Below, in pieces: positions 63,772 through 64,000 of a DNA stretch of 64,000 bases (position 1 is the stretch's first letter; each line of letters opens with the position of its first letter). The notes under the pieces are model-generated. The model did not search any database. It was not told the DNA's origin and saw nothing but the letters and a program-made list of their open reading frames with translations. The translations under genes and the position numbers were made by a program. Source of the DNA: Candidatus Fluviicola riflensis (GTDB taxonomy: Bacteria; Bacteroidota; Bacteroidia; Flavobacteriales_D; Crocinitomicaceae); the NCBI GenBank assembly GCA_002243285.1, contig CP022585.1:2220641-2284640 (forward strand). The letters are read 5' to 3'.

Positions 63772-64000
63772 TTATTTCTTGGCTGGCTTTGTATTGCCTT
63801 TTTCGATCAGCATCTTCAACGCCAGATTCGTATCATCGATATCGATTTGAATCGAATCACCGCTTTGCAAATTGGCTTTGATAATTTCTTCGGCCAACGG
63901 ATCTTCGATGTATTTCTGGATCGCACGTTTCAACGGGCGTGCTCCGAATTTCTCGTCGTAACCTTTGTCTACGATAAAATCTTTCGCTTTTTCTGACATT
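63772..64000 (-). CDS. Clp-type AAA+ ATPase, C-terminal end only (ClpC-like)
   Basis: Only the last ~75 residues are in the window. The text SEKAKDFIVDKGYDEKFGAR, with PLKRAIQKYIEDPLAEEII next, is the C-terminal D2-small domain of Clp/HSP100 ATPases; the RPLKRAIQ sensor-2 arginine motif is intact. The order and tail (KGNTKPAKK) fit ClpC, the unfoldase partner of ClpP, better than ClpB. The visible Met at 63999 is internal, not the start; the gene continues beyond 64000. Confidence 0.88.
   Translation of the reverse strand, partial: MSEKAKDFIVDKGYDEKFGARPLKRAIQKYIEDPLAEEIIKANLQSGDSIQIDIDDTNLALKMLIEKGNTKPAKK

Overview
This 64 kb window is chromosomal DNA from a Bacteroidota, most likely Flavobacteriales. 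A Crocinitomicaceae (Fluviicola-like) affiliation is my guess and was not tested. The evidence is direct. Seven or eight large secreted proteins end in type IX secretion system (T9SS) type A or type B sorting domains. There is a TonB receptor paired with a DUF4249 lipoprotein, a GldM-like protein, a DUF5723 protein, a split transketolase, and several promoters matching the Bacteroidota -7 motif TAnnTTTG. I saw no tRNA, rRNA, CRISPR array, prophage, integrase or intact insertion sequence. The window is mostly core genome mixed with surface-protein genes, and it is cut at both ends (a GH92 mannosidase on the left, a Clp ATPase on the right).

Layout. 1-4190 (minus): gap (GAPDH), a DUF5723 envelope protein and a GH92 alpha-mannosidase, apparently one operon. 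4312-10072 (minus): two tandem copies of a two-gene cassette, each a ~124-residue secreted protein followed by an ~810-residue T9SS type B protein with CUB-like and proprotein-convertase P domains. 10207-16235 (plus): transketolase N-half, a von Willebrand A protein, transketolase C-half, an ECF sigma factor, a membrane anti-sigma-like protein, a Spy-like protein and a class III aminotransferase, tightly packed. 16274-23155: a GldM-like secreted protein, a cold-shock protein with a basic tail, a 995-residue T9SS protein and a TPR/HTH regulator. 23236-27553 (minus): bioA, bioD and pheT, overlapping.

27819-36305: a PKD-containing T9SS protein, a palindromic intergenic repeat, a TonB receptor plus DUF4249 pair, a T9SS beta-propeller-like protein whose 3' end forms a perfect inverted repeat with its convergent neighbour, an acyltransferase pair for amino-acid lipids, and a DinB protein. 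36656-43433: a small secreted protein, an AlkB-like dioxygenase, RNase Z, a STAS protein, pyrB and pyrR, an alpha/beta hydrolase and a T9SS protein. 43451-49284: a SUI1/eIF1-like factor, a glycerophosphodiesterase-like lipoprotein, an outer-membrane protein, a 47-residue Cys-rich protein, an orphan alpha/beta-hydrolase-fold protein, a histone-deacetylase-family enzyme and a SiaB-like protein. 49428-56980 (minus): two neighbouring giant surface proteins sharing a ~600-residue N-terminus but ending in different T9SS signals. 57036-64000: a YkgJ protein, a lipoamide-dehydrogenase-like flavoprotein lacking its redox cysteines, a Pmp3-domain lipoprotein, folD, three uncharacterised proteins and the end of a Clp ATPase gene.

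The main theme is cell-surface display through T9SS. The most notable structures are the duplicated cassette, the paralogous pair with exchanged sorting signals, the inverted repeat that encodes the last residues of two convergent genes, and several families of intergenic palindromes. No complete, clearly new multi-gene system is proven here. The tandem cassette at 4312-10072 is the best candidate for an undescribed two-component surface system.
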